DNA of 32,514 bases, taken from CAZGVV01 sp964529155. GTDB lineage: Bacteria; Pseudomonadota; Alphaproteobacteria; Rickettsiales; SXRF01. Both the position numbers and the translations under genes were made by a program. The stretch's first letter is position 1; each line of letters opens with the position of its first letter. The notes under the pieces are model-generated. The model made no database searches. It saw only the letters and a list, made by a program, of their open reading frames with translations, and had not been told where the DNA came from. Positions 1-6,364 of the stretch are shown piece by piece. Location: positions 1 to 32,514 of the forward strand of contig CAZGVV010000016.1 in assembly GCA_964529155.1 (NCBI GenBank), in the 5' to 3' direction.

Positions 1-128
1 CCCACCCCGTTGTCGCCTACCGCCAGGACACCGCCGCGTGGGTGCAGCTCAGAGATTCGCCCCGAAGGATTACCGTCGCTGGGGTTCCTGATGTTGATGG
101 CGATGATGCGGCGAAGCTGATGGGGCAT
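1..128 (-). CDS. Start of a P-loop ATPase (cut by window edge)
   Basis: On the minus strand an ATG at 128-126 opens a frame that runs off the left edge after about 42 codons. It reads MPHQLRRIIAINIRNPSDG, then a stretch ending HPRGGVLAVGDNGVG. The final GDNGVG is the first part of a Walker A motif (GxxxxGK[ST]) following a hydrophobic strand, as in SMC/RecF/MukB-like ATPases, where the P-loop lies about 35-45 residues from the start. A purine-rich GAGGGA lies upstream of the ATG. The gene begins 13 bases after the stop of the 83-residue gene, so the two are probably cotranscribed. The opposite strand is also open here (3-188), but has no start and no recognisable motif. The lysine and the rest of the protein lie outside the window, so the family cannot be fixed. 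Confidence 0.55.
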   Translation of the reverse strand, partial: MPHQLRRIIAINIRNPSDGNPSGRISELHPRGGVLAVGDNGV

Positions 129-141
129 GTTGCTCGTTCCC

Positions 142-393
142 TCAAATTAGTTTTTCTTTTGAGAATTCATTGTCAGGATTTGAGCTAAAATAAATACGTA
201 ATTTGTTATCTTTGTTCGCACTTCTAAGCGCTTTGTGTCCTGCAATAAAATGGATTAAATCCAGAGTTCTTTTATCAAGACCTTGGGGATTTGTGTAAAC
301 GTATTCATTTCCCTGCTTTTCAAAGCCATGCGTCAACAGCGTTTTTTCAAACGCTTCAAATCCGGCTTTTCCTTGTGCTGTTAATTCTGCCAT
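142..393 (-). CDS. Small hypothetical protein, 83 residues
   Basis: I do not recognise this protein. It begins MAELTAQGKAGFEAFEKTLL and ends SKEKLI. It is charged, with no membrane segment, signal peptide or cysteine. The ATG at 393 has a GGAG about nine bases upstream, and a TATACT-like -10 lies at 414-419 with only a weak TTGGGC-like -35. It is more AT-rich than the neighbouring thiL. Because it ends 13 bases before the ATPase fragment on the same strand, it may be the first gene of a two-gene accessory unit placed after the thiL operon. Function unknown. Confidence 0.6.
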   Translation of the reverse strand: MAELTAQGKAGFEAFEKTLLTHGFEKQGNEYVYTNPQGLDKRTLDLIHFIAGHKALRSANKDNKLRIYFSSNPDNEFSKEKLI

Positions 394-427
394 GCCACAT
401 CTCCGCTATTTTAAGTATAATAACCAA

Positions 428-461
428 TTTCATAGCCCAATTGTGTGACAATTCCATGAAA
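428..461. repeat. Nested inverted repeat between thiL and the small gene
   Basis: A perfect inverted repeat, AATTGT-GTG-ACAATT (439-453), lies inside a second one, TTTCAT (428-433) and ATGAAA (456-461). It sits just after the thiL stop and upstream of the 83-residue gene. It could be an operator or a weak terminator. There is no T-run, and no factor can be named. Confidence 0.4.
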
Positions 462-474
462 CCCTCATGACGGT

Positions 475-1401
475 TTAAAAATGAGTAAATCCAGCCACTT
501 GCACAGCCATCCGCACCCCGGATTTGTCCACCACGTCCACCCCATTTCCCGCCACCACGTCGCCAATGCAGGTAATGGCACAATCTCCCTCCATCCGTAA
601 GTCCGGCGGGCCGGTAAATAGTAGCTCGTAATCATCGCCGCCTGAGAGCGCCGCGTGCAGCGCTTTTTCGCCATGGTTTTGTGCGGCAACTGAGAGCGGA
701 AGTGCATCGGCATAGAGCATAGCGCCCACACCCGATGCTGCGCAAATATGCCCCATATCCTGCACCAATCCGTCAGAAATATCCATGCAGGCCGAAGCTA
801 CGCCGCGCAGCGCAAGTCCTAGTGCAACACGCGGTTGCGGCAGCACGTAACGGTTCTGCAAAAACGCATCTTCGGGTAATTCGCCCTTAAAACACGCAAG
901 TCCAAGCGCTGCATCGCCCAGCGTGCCGGAGACATAAATCTTGTCGCCCCCCCGCGCGCCAGAACGTGTAAGCGCAGCCCCCACCGGCACATGCCCAAGC
1001 GCGGTAATGGCGATGCTAAGCGGTCCATCGGTTCGCGTGGTGTCGCCCCCGGCAAGGTGTATACCAAACGCGGCTTGATCCGCTGCCAAGCCGTGCGCAA
1101 AACGCGCAATCCACGCTTCAGTCGTGTCGCGCGGCAACATCACACACAAAAAATACGCAAACGGTTGCGCGCCCATTGCCGCTAAATCTGAAATATTCGT
1201 GCGCAAGGCTTTTCGCGCAATAAGGCTTGCATCCTCCGTGCCGAAAAAATGCACGCCTGCACTCAGCGCATCTGCCGTCACCACCAGTTGCATACCCGGC
1301 GGTGAGGTCAGCAGAGCGGCGTCATCACGTAAATCTAAGCTGCCAGGAAACGCAGCGGCGAGGGGGCGAAAATAGGTGTGAATCAACGCAAATTCATTCA
1401 C
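475..1401 (-). CDS. thiL: Thiamine-monophosphate kinase
   Basis: ThiL phosphorylates thiamine monophosphate to the coenzyme thiamine diphosphate in the cytoplasm, using ATP. The family motifs appear in order: RDDAA near residue 25 (usually GDDAA), DALSAGVHF at 44-52, NISDLAAMGA at 69-78, GGDTT at 118-122, MDISDGL at 206-212 and GGDDYELLF at 254-262. At 308 residues the length is normal. The start is GTG (revcomp of CAC at 1399-1401) and overlaps the end of nusB by eight bases, which implies translational coupling. It is the last gene of the rpiB-to-thiL run. The GDDAA to RDDAA change is a small departure; the metal-binding aspartates are kept. Confidence 0.95.
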   Translation of the reverse strand: MNEFALIHTYFRPLAAAFPGSLDLRDDAALLTSPPGMQLVVTADALSAGVHFFGTEDASLIARKALRTNISDLAAMGAQPFAYFLCVMLPRDTTEAWIARFAHGLAADQAAFGIHLAGGDTTRTDGPLSIAITALGHVPVGAALTRSGARGGDKIYVSGTLGDAALGLACFKGELPEDAFLQNRYVLPQPRVALGLALRGVASACMDISDGLVQDMGHICAASGVGAMLYADALPLSVAAQNHGEKALHAALSGGDDYELLFTGPPDLRMEGDCAITCIGDVVAGNGVDVVDKSGVRMAVQVAGFTHF

Positions 1402-1861
1402 CGGGCTGCAATTCCTTGGTCAATGCATGCAGCGCGGCGTGAATAAATCCGGTTTCGGCATCGGTAAAAAAGCGTGCGGCCAGTGACACGTATTCATCCG
1501 TCACGATCGGTGTTTTTACTTTTCCCTCGGCCAGCTCAAATGCTGCCACACGTAAAATGGCCAGCAACAATGGGCTGATCCGGTCTTTCTTCCAATCATC
1601 GCTCAACACCTTGTCGATGAGTGGTTCCAAACGCGCGCCATGCTCCGCCACACCACACAACAACTTCCGCAAATACGCTGCGTCTGGCGGCACGGTAGGT
1701 AATTGCACCTCTTTGGCGTTGGGTAAGTTTTCTTCGTAAAAAGTTTTATATTCCTCTGCCATGATTTCCGGCGACGTTGAAGTGCCGGTAACGGCGGCTT
1801 GATACAGCAATTGCACGGCAACTAAGCGTGCGCTGCTTTTGGCCTGAAGGGAACGGTTCAT
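1394..1861 (-). CDS. nusB: Transcription antitermination factor NusB
   Basis: NusB binds the boxA RNA element with NusE (S10) during rRNA antitermination. The 155-residue protein has the all-helical NusB layout: an N-terminal SSARLVAVQLLYQA helix at 9-22, then in the second half ILRVAAFELAEGKVKTP and TDEYVSLAARFF (usually INEYVxLAKxF). It overlaps ribH upstream by ATGA and thiL downstream by eight bases. The ribH-nusB-thiL order is common in proteobacteria. About 15 extra residues lie in the linker near 30-50, as in other alphaproteobacterial NusB proteins. Identification is firm. Confidence 0.93.
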   Translation of the reverse strand: MNRSLQAKSSARLVAVQLLYQAAVTGTSTSPEIMAEEYKTFYEENLPNAKEVQLPTVPPDAAYLRKLLCGVAEHGARLEPLIDKVLSDDWKKDRISPLLLAILRVAAFELAEGKVKTPIVTDEYVSLAARFFTDAETGFIHAALHALTKELQPGE

Positions 1862-2277
1862 ATGCGTGCTCCCTGAAAATGATTTCGTACAGTAATTAAC
1901 GCCAATGCCGCTTGCGCTGCATCCGCGCCCTTATCCAACCGTGCACGTGCTTGCGCTTCGTTTTCCACGGTGAGAATGCCGTTGCCTATGGCTGCCTGCT
2001 GATCCATAGCAAGCCAGCTAAGCCCGCGCGCGCTTTCATCGCACACCGTATCGTAATGGGTTGTTTCTCCGCGAATCACGCAGCCAAGCGCTACGTATCC
2101 GTCGAAACGTTTAGTTTCAAGGGCAAAACGAATCGCCGTTGGAATTTCCAATGCACCCGGCACTACCACCAATTCATGTGTGGCATGCGCGGCATTCAGT
2201 GCCGTCACTGCACTTTTTTCCAGCGCGCTGGCAATGTCGGCATAATAGCGGGAAGAGACAATCAGAAGATGAGGCAT
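1858..2277 (-). CDS. ribH: 6,7-dimethyl-8-ribityllumazine synthase
   Basis: RibH condenses 5-amino-6-ribitylamino-uracil with dihydroxybutanone phosphate, the penultimate riboflavin step, normally as a cage or pentamer. Visible motifs are VPGALEIP at 39-46, ALGCVIRGETTHYD at 63-76 with the catalytic histidine at 74, and NGILTVEN further on. At 139 residues it is slightly short, because the variable N-terminus is trimmed and the protein begins directly at the first strand (MPHLLIVSSRYY). The stop overlaps the nusB start (ATGA). The gene begins nine bases after the ribB stop. Substrate supply comes from ribB and ribD in the same run. Confidence 0.95.
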   Translation of the reverse strand: MPHLLIVSSRYYADIASALEKSAVTALNAAHATHELVVVPGALEIPTAIRFALETKRFDGYVALGCVIRGETTHYDTVCDESARGLSWLAMDQQAAIGNGILTVENEAQARARLDKGADAAQAALALITVRNHFQGARI

Positions 2278-2286
2278 GATATTCTT

Positions 2287-3381
2287 TCAAGTAATCGCAG
2301 CATAACCGGCAATCGTCAGGCCGTAGCCCTCCAGGCCGATCACGCTGCGTTTGGTGTTGGAGAGCAGTAACATTTCGTGGACGCCAACATCCAGCAGAAT
2401 CTGGGCGCCGATACCATAATCGCGTAAATCTGCGCCGCCTTCGGGCACTTGCCCTAAGCGTGTGCGTACGCGATCAGAAATAGATGTAGACGATTCCGGC
2501 CGCAGCAGCACCACCACGCCTGCGCCTTCTTGCGCGATGCGCTGCATAGCGGCGGCAAGTACGCCGTCACGGTGTTCAAAATGATCGCCCAGCGCGTCAG
2601 CCAATAAATCCAACGCATGCATACGCACCAGCGTCGGCGTGCCCGCGGCAGGATTTCCTTTTATCAACGCGATATGTTCGGTCTGGCCCAGGCGTGTCCC
2701 ATACACAATCATCCGCCACCGCCCGCCATGCGCGCTGTCTATTTCCGTCTCCGCCAGACGATGCACCAATTTTTCCGCTCGTCTGCGATAGGCAATTAAA
2801 TCTGCGATGGTTGCCACATGCAGCCCATGCTGTTTGGCAAAGTGCAATAAATCCGGTAAGCGCGCCATCGTGCCGTCATCATTCATGACTTCGCAAATAA
2901 CACCTGCAGGATTGAGTCCGGCAAGCCGTGCAATATCCACCGCTGCTTCGGTATGTCCCGCCCGCACCAATACTCCGCCGTCACGCGCCACCAAAGGAAA
3001 CACATGCCCCGGGCTTGCAATATCTGCCGCTGTTTTTGTCGGATCAATCGCCACCTGAATCGTGCGCGCCCGGTCAGCGGCGGATATGCCAGTCGTTACT
3101 CCTTCACGCGCTTCAATCGACACAGTAAACGCCGTCTGATGCCGCGAACCGTTATGCCGCGCCATTAAATTCAAGGCCAGTTGCTCCACCCGCTCGGACG
3201 TCAACGCCAAGCAAATCAACCCGCGCCCATGCCGCGCCATGAAATTGATCGCCTCCGGCGTTGCCATTTGCGCCGGAATAATAAGGTCACCCTCATTCTC
3301 CCGGCTTTCGTCATCCACCAGAATAAACATCCTGCCCGCGCGGGCATCGTCAAGAATGGTTTCGATGGGTGAGAGGGACAT
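2287..3381 (-). CDS. ribB: DHBP synthase fused to a degenerate GTP cyclohydrolase II domain (RibBX type)
   Basis: Residues 1 to about 200 are a complete 3,4-dihydroxy-2-butanone-4-phosphate synthase, which makes the four-carbon riboflavin precursor from ribulose 5-phosphate. DDESRENEGDL at 23-33, GHVFPLVARDGGVL at 125-138, AGHTEAAVD and GVICE are intact. Residues about 205-364 have the fold signature of GTP cyclohydrolase II (VRMH at 252, DYGIGAQIL at 321-329, LEGYGL at 350-355). However, there is no cysteine after residue 163, so the three zinc-ligand cysteines are gone, and the RQEGRGIGL loop is replaced by LRPESSTSI. This half is therefore predicted inactive, as in the alphaproteobacterial RibBX proteins. 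A separate ribA should exist elsewhere. The start codon shares one base with the stop of the upstream unknown gene. Confidence 0.92.
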   Translation of the reverse strand: MSLSPIETILDDARAGRMFILVDDESRENEGDLIIPAQMATPEAINFMARHGRGLICLALTSERVEQLALNLMARHNGSRHQTAFTVSIEAREGVTTGISAADRARTIQVAIDPTKTAADIASPGHVFPLVARDGGVLVRAGHTEAAVDIARLAGLNPAGVICEVMNDDGTMARLPDLLHFAKQHGLHVATIADLIAYRRRAEKLVHRLAETEIDSAHGGRWRMIVYGTRLGQTEHIALIKGNPAAGTPTLVRMHALDLLADALGDHFEHRDGVLAAAMQRIAQEGAGVVVLLRPESSTSISDRVRTRLGQVPEGGADLRDYGIGAQILLDVGVHEMLLLSNTKRSVIGLEGYGLTIAGYAAIT

Positions 3382-3854
3382 CAGCCTACACTCCGCGATG
3401 ATGATGCGCCGTGTTTTTTATCAAGAGCATGCTTTGCTGCGTTAAGACCAATGATAACTAGGCTATTGCAAGTGCTTGTTTTAGGACCAAAGTCATGCGG
3501 CATGGTTATTCTATGCCAAGGTTTTTTTGCGCTATGATTAATACATAATTGTATAGAACGATCTAAGTAGGTTGGATCGTTCTTATCTAACATCATGTCT
3601 ATAGATCTTTCTGCACGTTGGCGGGCCTCTTCCAGTGCTACTGCGTCATATGCTGTAAACTCTTGTTCTCTCCACAAAGGTTGTGACGAAATAATATCCT
3701 TCTCATACACGGTGCCTTCGTATTTTTCCTGAAGATTACGTGTCCAGTCACCCGTAATAGGGCGGCGTTGCTGATTAATTGCTTTAACCATTGCTTGATA
3801 GGCAATGTCTGATAAGTATTCCAAATCGTCTTCTGGCTCTTCATTTATTGTCAT
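3381..3854 (-). CDS. Hypothetical protein inserted in the riboflavin operon
   Basis: I do not recognise this 157-residue protein. It is soluble, rich in charged residues and probably helical, starting MTINEEPEDDLEYLSD. Two cysteines lie near the C-terminal half (LCINHSAKKPWHR and TSTCNS). It is coupled on both sides: its ATG overlaps the ribE stop by four bases, and its stop shares one base with the ribB start. It is visibly more AT-rich than ribE and ribB, and no such gene belongs to the riboflavin pathway, so a recent insertion is likely. The last dozen residues (KHGASSSRSVG) look like read-through into former intergenic sequence. Function unknown. Confidence 0.75.
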   Translation of the reverse strand: MTINEEPEDDLEYLSDIAYQAMVKAINQQRRPITGDWTRNLQEKYEGTVYEKDIISSQPLWREQEFTAYDAVALEEARQRAERSIDMMLDKNDPTYLDRSIQLCINHSAKKPWHRITMPHDFGPKTSTCNSLVIIGLNAAKHALDKKHGASSSRSVG

Positions 3855-4453
3855 GCAGCCCTCGCAGTCAGTAATCGATCCAAATACCGCGCCAGCAAAT
3901 CCACCTCCATATTTACGTGGTCGCCAGCTTTGCGCTGCGACAATGTCGTGTTTTTCCAGCTATGCGGAATGATCGTCACGGTAAAGCGCGTGCCTTCTAC
4001 GGCATTTACGGTGAGTGAAATACCATCCAGTGTTACAGAGCCTTTAGCTGCGACAAAACGCGCTAATGCATCCGGTGCACGTAACCACAATTGATAGCTG
4101 CCCATATGCGGAATAATTTCCTCAAGCGTTGCCATCCCATCTACATGCCCGGTCACGAAATGCCCGCTTACATCGTCGCCCACTTTCAACGCGCGCTCCA
4201 AATTAATTGCATCATTCACCTGCCAACGTGGCGCGGTGCAGGCCAATGTTTCGGTCGAAAGTTCCACATCAAAATATGCAGCCCCATCATGCGTGCCTTT
4301 TTCCACCACCGTTAAGCATGCGCCATTACAGGCGATGGATTCGCCAAGCTTAAACGACGCTTCCGGCCACGCGCACGCAATGCGGATGCGTTTTGCTGCG
4401 TCGCCGCTGGCATGCGTAATCATTCCTATAGCGCTGATAATGCCGGTAAACAT
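3851..4453 (-). CDS. ribE: Riboflavin synthase, alpha subunit
   Basis: RibE dismutates two molecules of 6,7-dimethyl-8-ribityllumazine into riboflavin and the pyrimidine intermediate. The 200 residues show the expected tandem lumazine-binding barrels. The first begins MFTGIISAIG and contains ACNGACLTVVE; the second begins GHFVTGHVDG and contains TLDGISLTVNAVEG and FTVTIIPHSWKNTTL. It ends with the trimerising helix (MEVDLLARYLDRLL). It starts five bases after the ribD stop and overlaps the next gene by four bases. Length and motifs are normal. Confidence 0.96.
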   Translation of the reverse strand: MFTGIISAIGMITHASGDAAKRIRIACAWPEASFKLGESIACNGACLTVVEKGTHDGAAYFDVELSTETLACTAPRWQVNDAINLERALKVGDDVSGHFVTGHVDGMATLEEIIPHMGSYQLWLRAPDALARFVAAKGSVTLDGISLTVNAVEGTRFTVTIIPHSWKNTTLSQRKAGDHVNMEVDLLARYLDRLLTARAA

Positions 4454-4458
4454 GGCTC

Positions 4459-5487
4459 TTATATAGCCTGATTAGCAAAGATTTCCAAGCAATCTACACC
4501 CAATTGCACCACAGATTCCTGCCGCCAGCGCGCGGTTTCTATGGTAATGCCCGGCAAACCCCCGTCACCCACCACCAGGGGAGCCCGGAACCAGTAAATC
4601 CTATCCACCAGATTTTGTTGAATAAAAGCCCCCGATAGGCTGGCCCCGGCTTCTACCATAAGCCGGGTAATCCCGCGTTCCGCCAACTGGCTCACTAATG
4701 CCGCCAACCCTTCCGGCGCTGCCTCCACCCATAATGGCACCTCATCCGCACTTTGCATTAATTTGCCATCTATGGGCATGCGTCCACGCCGATCAATCAC
4801 CACCCGCACCGGCGAGCGGTCCTCCAGGCCCGGCAGGCGACACGTCAAGAGCGGATCATCGGCCAGCACCGTTCCCATGCCGGTCAAAATCGCGTCATGC
4901 TCAGCGCGTAATACATGCCCATACGCCCGCGCAGTCTCACCGGTAAGCCAGCGGTCTTTGCCGCCGGTAATTTTTCCATCCAATGACGTGGCGATTTTCA
5001 GCGCCACATAGGGTCGCTTGCATTGCACAACGGAAAAAAATCCTTCGTTCAGCGCCTCTGCTTCGGCGCGGCGCACCTGTTCCACCACCTCAATCCCCGC
5101 CGCGCGCAATTGCGCGATGCCTTGACCATTTACGCGCGGATTCGGATCCCCGCATCCCACCACCACGCGCGCAACACCCGCGGCAATAATCGCCTGCGTA
5201 CAAGGCGGCGTTTTCCCTTCATGCGCGCATGGCTCCAGCGACACATAGAGCGTCGCTCCACGTGCGTGCGCACCTGCCATATTCAATGCTTGCGTCTCCG
5301 CATGCGGCCTGCCGCAACGCGCGGTCCAGCCCACACCGACCACATAATCCTGATTCACCACCACTGCACCCACGGCAGGGTTCGGCCATGTCTGCCCAAG
5401 ATTCCGCCGCGCTAATAGCAATGCGTGGCGCATGAACGCGGAATGATCGGATGGTTTGATGGCTTGATGGTTTGATGGTTCGAGCAT
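4459..5487 (-). CDS. ribD: Bifunctional deaminase/reductase RibD
   Basis: RibD carries out the second and third riboflavin steps: deamination of the pyrimidine, then NADPH-dependent side-chain reduction. The N-terminal deaminase has the zinc site HAE at 62-64 and cysteines 87 and 96 (EPCAHEGKTPPC). The C-terminal reductase starts near 158 (RPYVALKIATSLDGKIT) and includes TGMGTVLADDP. The first 15 residues (MLEPSNHQAIKPSDH) are not family sequence; they translate an 8-base tandem repeat. Homology to E. coli RibD resumes at SAFMRHALLLARR, so the native start appears to have been replaced when the upstream four-helix-bundle gene arrived. An internal ATG at 5433 is too close to the domain to rule out. 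The start shares one base with the preceding stop (TAATG). Confidence 0.94.
   Translation of the reverse strand: MLEPSNHQAIKPSDHSAFMRHALLLARRNLGQTWPNPAVGAVVVNQDYVVGVGWTARCGRPHAETQALNMAGAHARGATLYVSLEPCAHEGKTPPCTQAIIAAGVARVVVGCGDPNPRVNGQGIAQLRAAGIEVVEQVRRAEAEALNEGFFSVVQCKRPYVALKIATSLDGKITGGKDRWLTGETARAYGHVLRAEHDAILTGMGTVLADDPLLTCRLPGLEDRSPVRVVIDRRGRMPIDGKLMQSADEVPLWVEAAPEGLAALVSQLAERGITRLMVEAGASLSGAFIQQNLVDRIYWFRAPLVVGDGGLPGITIETARWRQESVVQLGVDCLEIFANQAI
5441..5483. repeat. 8-base tandem repeat array at the start of ribD
   Basis: Five consecutive 8-base units lie at 5441-5480: GAATGATC, GGATGGTT, TGATGGCT, TGATGGTT and TGATGGTT, followed by CGA. The array encodes the non-homologous N-terminus of RibD and abuts the 3' end of the four-helix-bundle gene. 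GATGGTTCGA at 5474-5483 is the exact reverse complement of TCGAACCATC at 5874-5883 on the other side of that gene. Confidence 0.8.
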
Positions 5488-5897
5488 TAGAGTTTGCTAC
5501 GTAATTTATTTAGCATTGCGCCGATGGCATTATATTCGTTATCCCAATGTAAAAATTGTTCATGCGAGATATATGCAAGTGCAGCTGCATATTCAATCCA
5601 TACCAATGTTTCATTAGCGGATGCTTCAGCTATAGCAAGAAACCGTCCAAATTCAGTAATAGAGTATTTCTGCTTGGTAAAGCCTTCGGCAATATTAGCA
5701 CAAATCGATTTTGTAGCTCGGCGAAGTTGATCTGCGATAACATATTGTTCAATTTTTGGAAAACCAAGGCTTACCTTATGAACTTCAAGAGATATATTAA
5801 ATGCACGTTGATAAACCATTAGTTGTCGAAACGTAGAAACTTTTTTTGGTCGATCCATCGAATTATCGAACCATCGAACCATCGTTTCTTCGTTCAT
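5487..5897 (-). CDS. Four-helix bundle protein (S23/23S-IVS family)
   Basis: This 136-residue protein belongs to the small four-helix-bundle family first found in intervening sequences of 23S rRNA genes. The biochemical role is unknown. Family features are FRQLMVYQRAF near residue 23, FPKIEQYVIADQLRRATKSICANIAEGF at about 46-73, then FGRFLAIAEASANE and ALAYIS. The first 18 residues (NEETMVRWFDNSMDRP region) translate an 8-base repeat and are not conserved. It overlaps the nrdR stop by four bases and shares one base with the ribD start. It is AT-richer than both neighbours and is bracketed by inverted repeat arrays. It appears to be a mobile single-gene insertion. Confidence 0.88.
   Translation of the reverse strand: MNEETMVRWFDNSMDRPKKVSTFRQLMVYQRAFNISLEVHKVSLGFPKIEQYVIADQLRRATKSICANIAEGFTKQKYSITEFGRFLAIAEASANETLVWIEYAAALAYISHEQFLHWDNEYNAIGAMLNKLRSKL
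5851..5890. repeat. 8-base tandem repeat array at the start of the four-helix-bundle gene
   Basis: Units CGATCCAT, CGAATTAT, CGAACCAT and CGAACCAT run from 5851 to 5882, with a decayed CGTTTCTT after them. On the plus strand the unit is the reverse complement of the unit in the ribD-side array, so the two arrays face each other across the four-helix-bundle gene. The array is translated as part of that gene's N-terminus. Confidence 0.8.
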
Positions 5898-6349
5898 CGC
5901 TCGTCACCAAGCTCACCGACGATTTCTTCAAAATCCTTGGCTTCAGTAAAATCGCGATACACCGACGCAAAGCGAATATATGCCACGCTATCTAAGCTCC
6001 GCAATTCATCCATCACCGTTTTGCCGATGAAGCCGGTGGGGATTTCGCTCTCACCCGTGGATTCCAATTTCTGCACGATGCGTGTAGCAATCTGTTCGAT
6101 CTGCTCATCCGGCACCGGACGTTTGCGCAGCGCAATCGCTAGTGCGCGAACAATTTTTTCCCGGTCAAAAATGCGCCGCTCACCATTTTTCTTCACCACC
6201 ACCAGCTCGCGCAATTGCACGCGCTCAAACGTCGTGAACCGCGAATTACACGCCGTGCAATACCGCCGCCGCCGAATCGCCGACCCATCCTCACTCGGAC
6301 GAGAATCTTTCACCTGCGTATCACCGTGGCCGCAAAAGGGACATTTCAT
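5894..6349 (-). CDS. nrdR: Transcriptional repressor NrdR
   Basis: NrdR represses ribonucleotide reductase genes by sensing ATP/dATP and binding paired NrdR boxes. The N-terminal zinc ribbon is complete, with cysteines 3, 6, 31 and 34 (MKCPFCGHGDTQVKDSR and RRYCTACNSRFTTFE). The ATP-cone domain covers about 48-138, including the VVKKNGERRIFDREKI start. At 151 residues it has the usual length. It lies between glyA and ribD, a common alphaproteobacterial order. Its stop overlaps the inserted four-helix-bundle gene by ATGA, where ribD would originally have followed. Confidence 0.96.
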   Translation of the reverse strand: MKCPFCGHGDTQVKDSRPSEDGSAIRRRRYCTACNSRFTTFERVQLRELVVVKKNGERRIFDREKIVRALAIALRKRPVPDEQIEQIATRIVQKLESTGESEIPTGFIGKTVMDELRSLDSVAYIRFASVYRDFTEAKDFEEIVGELGDER

Positions 6350-6364
6350 GAAAAGGGCTCGTGA

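Noticed and set aside
3..188. Open plus-strand frame at the left edge
   Set aside because: It shares codon boundaries with the minus-strand frame that has an ATG, a purine-rich upstream site and a Walker A start; the plus frame has no motif and reads through the end of the 83-residue gene.
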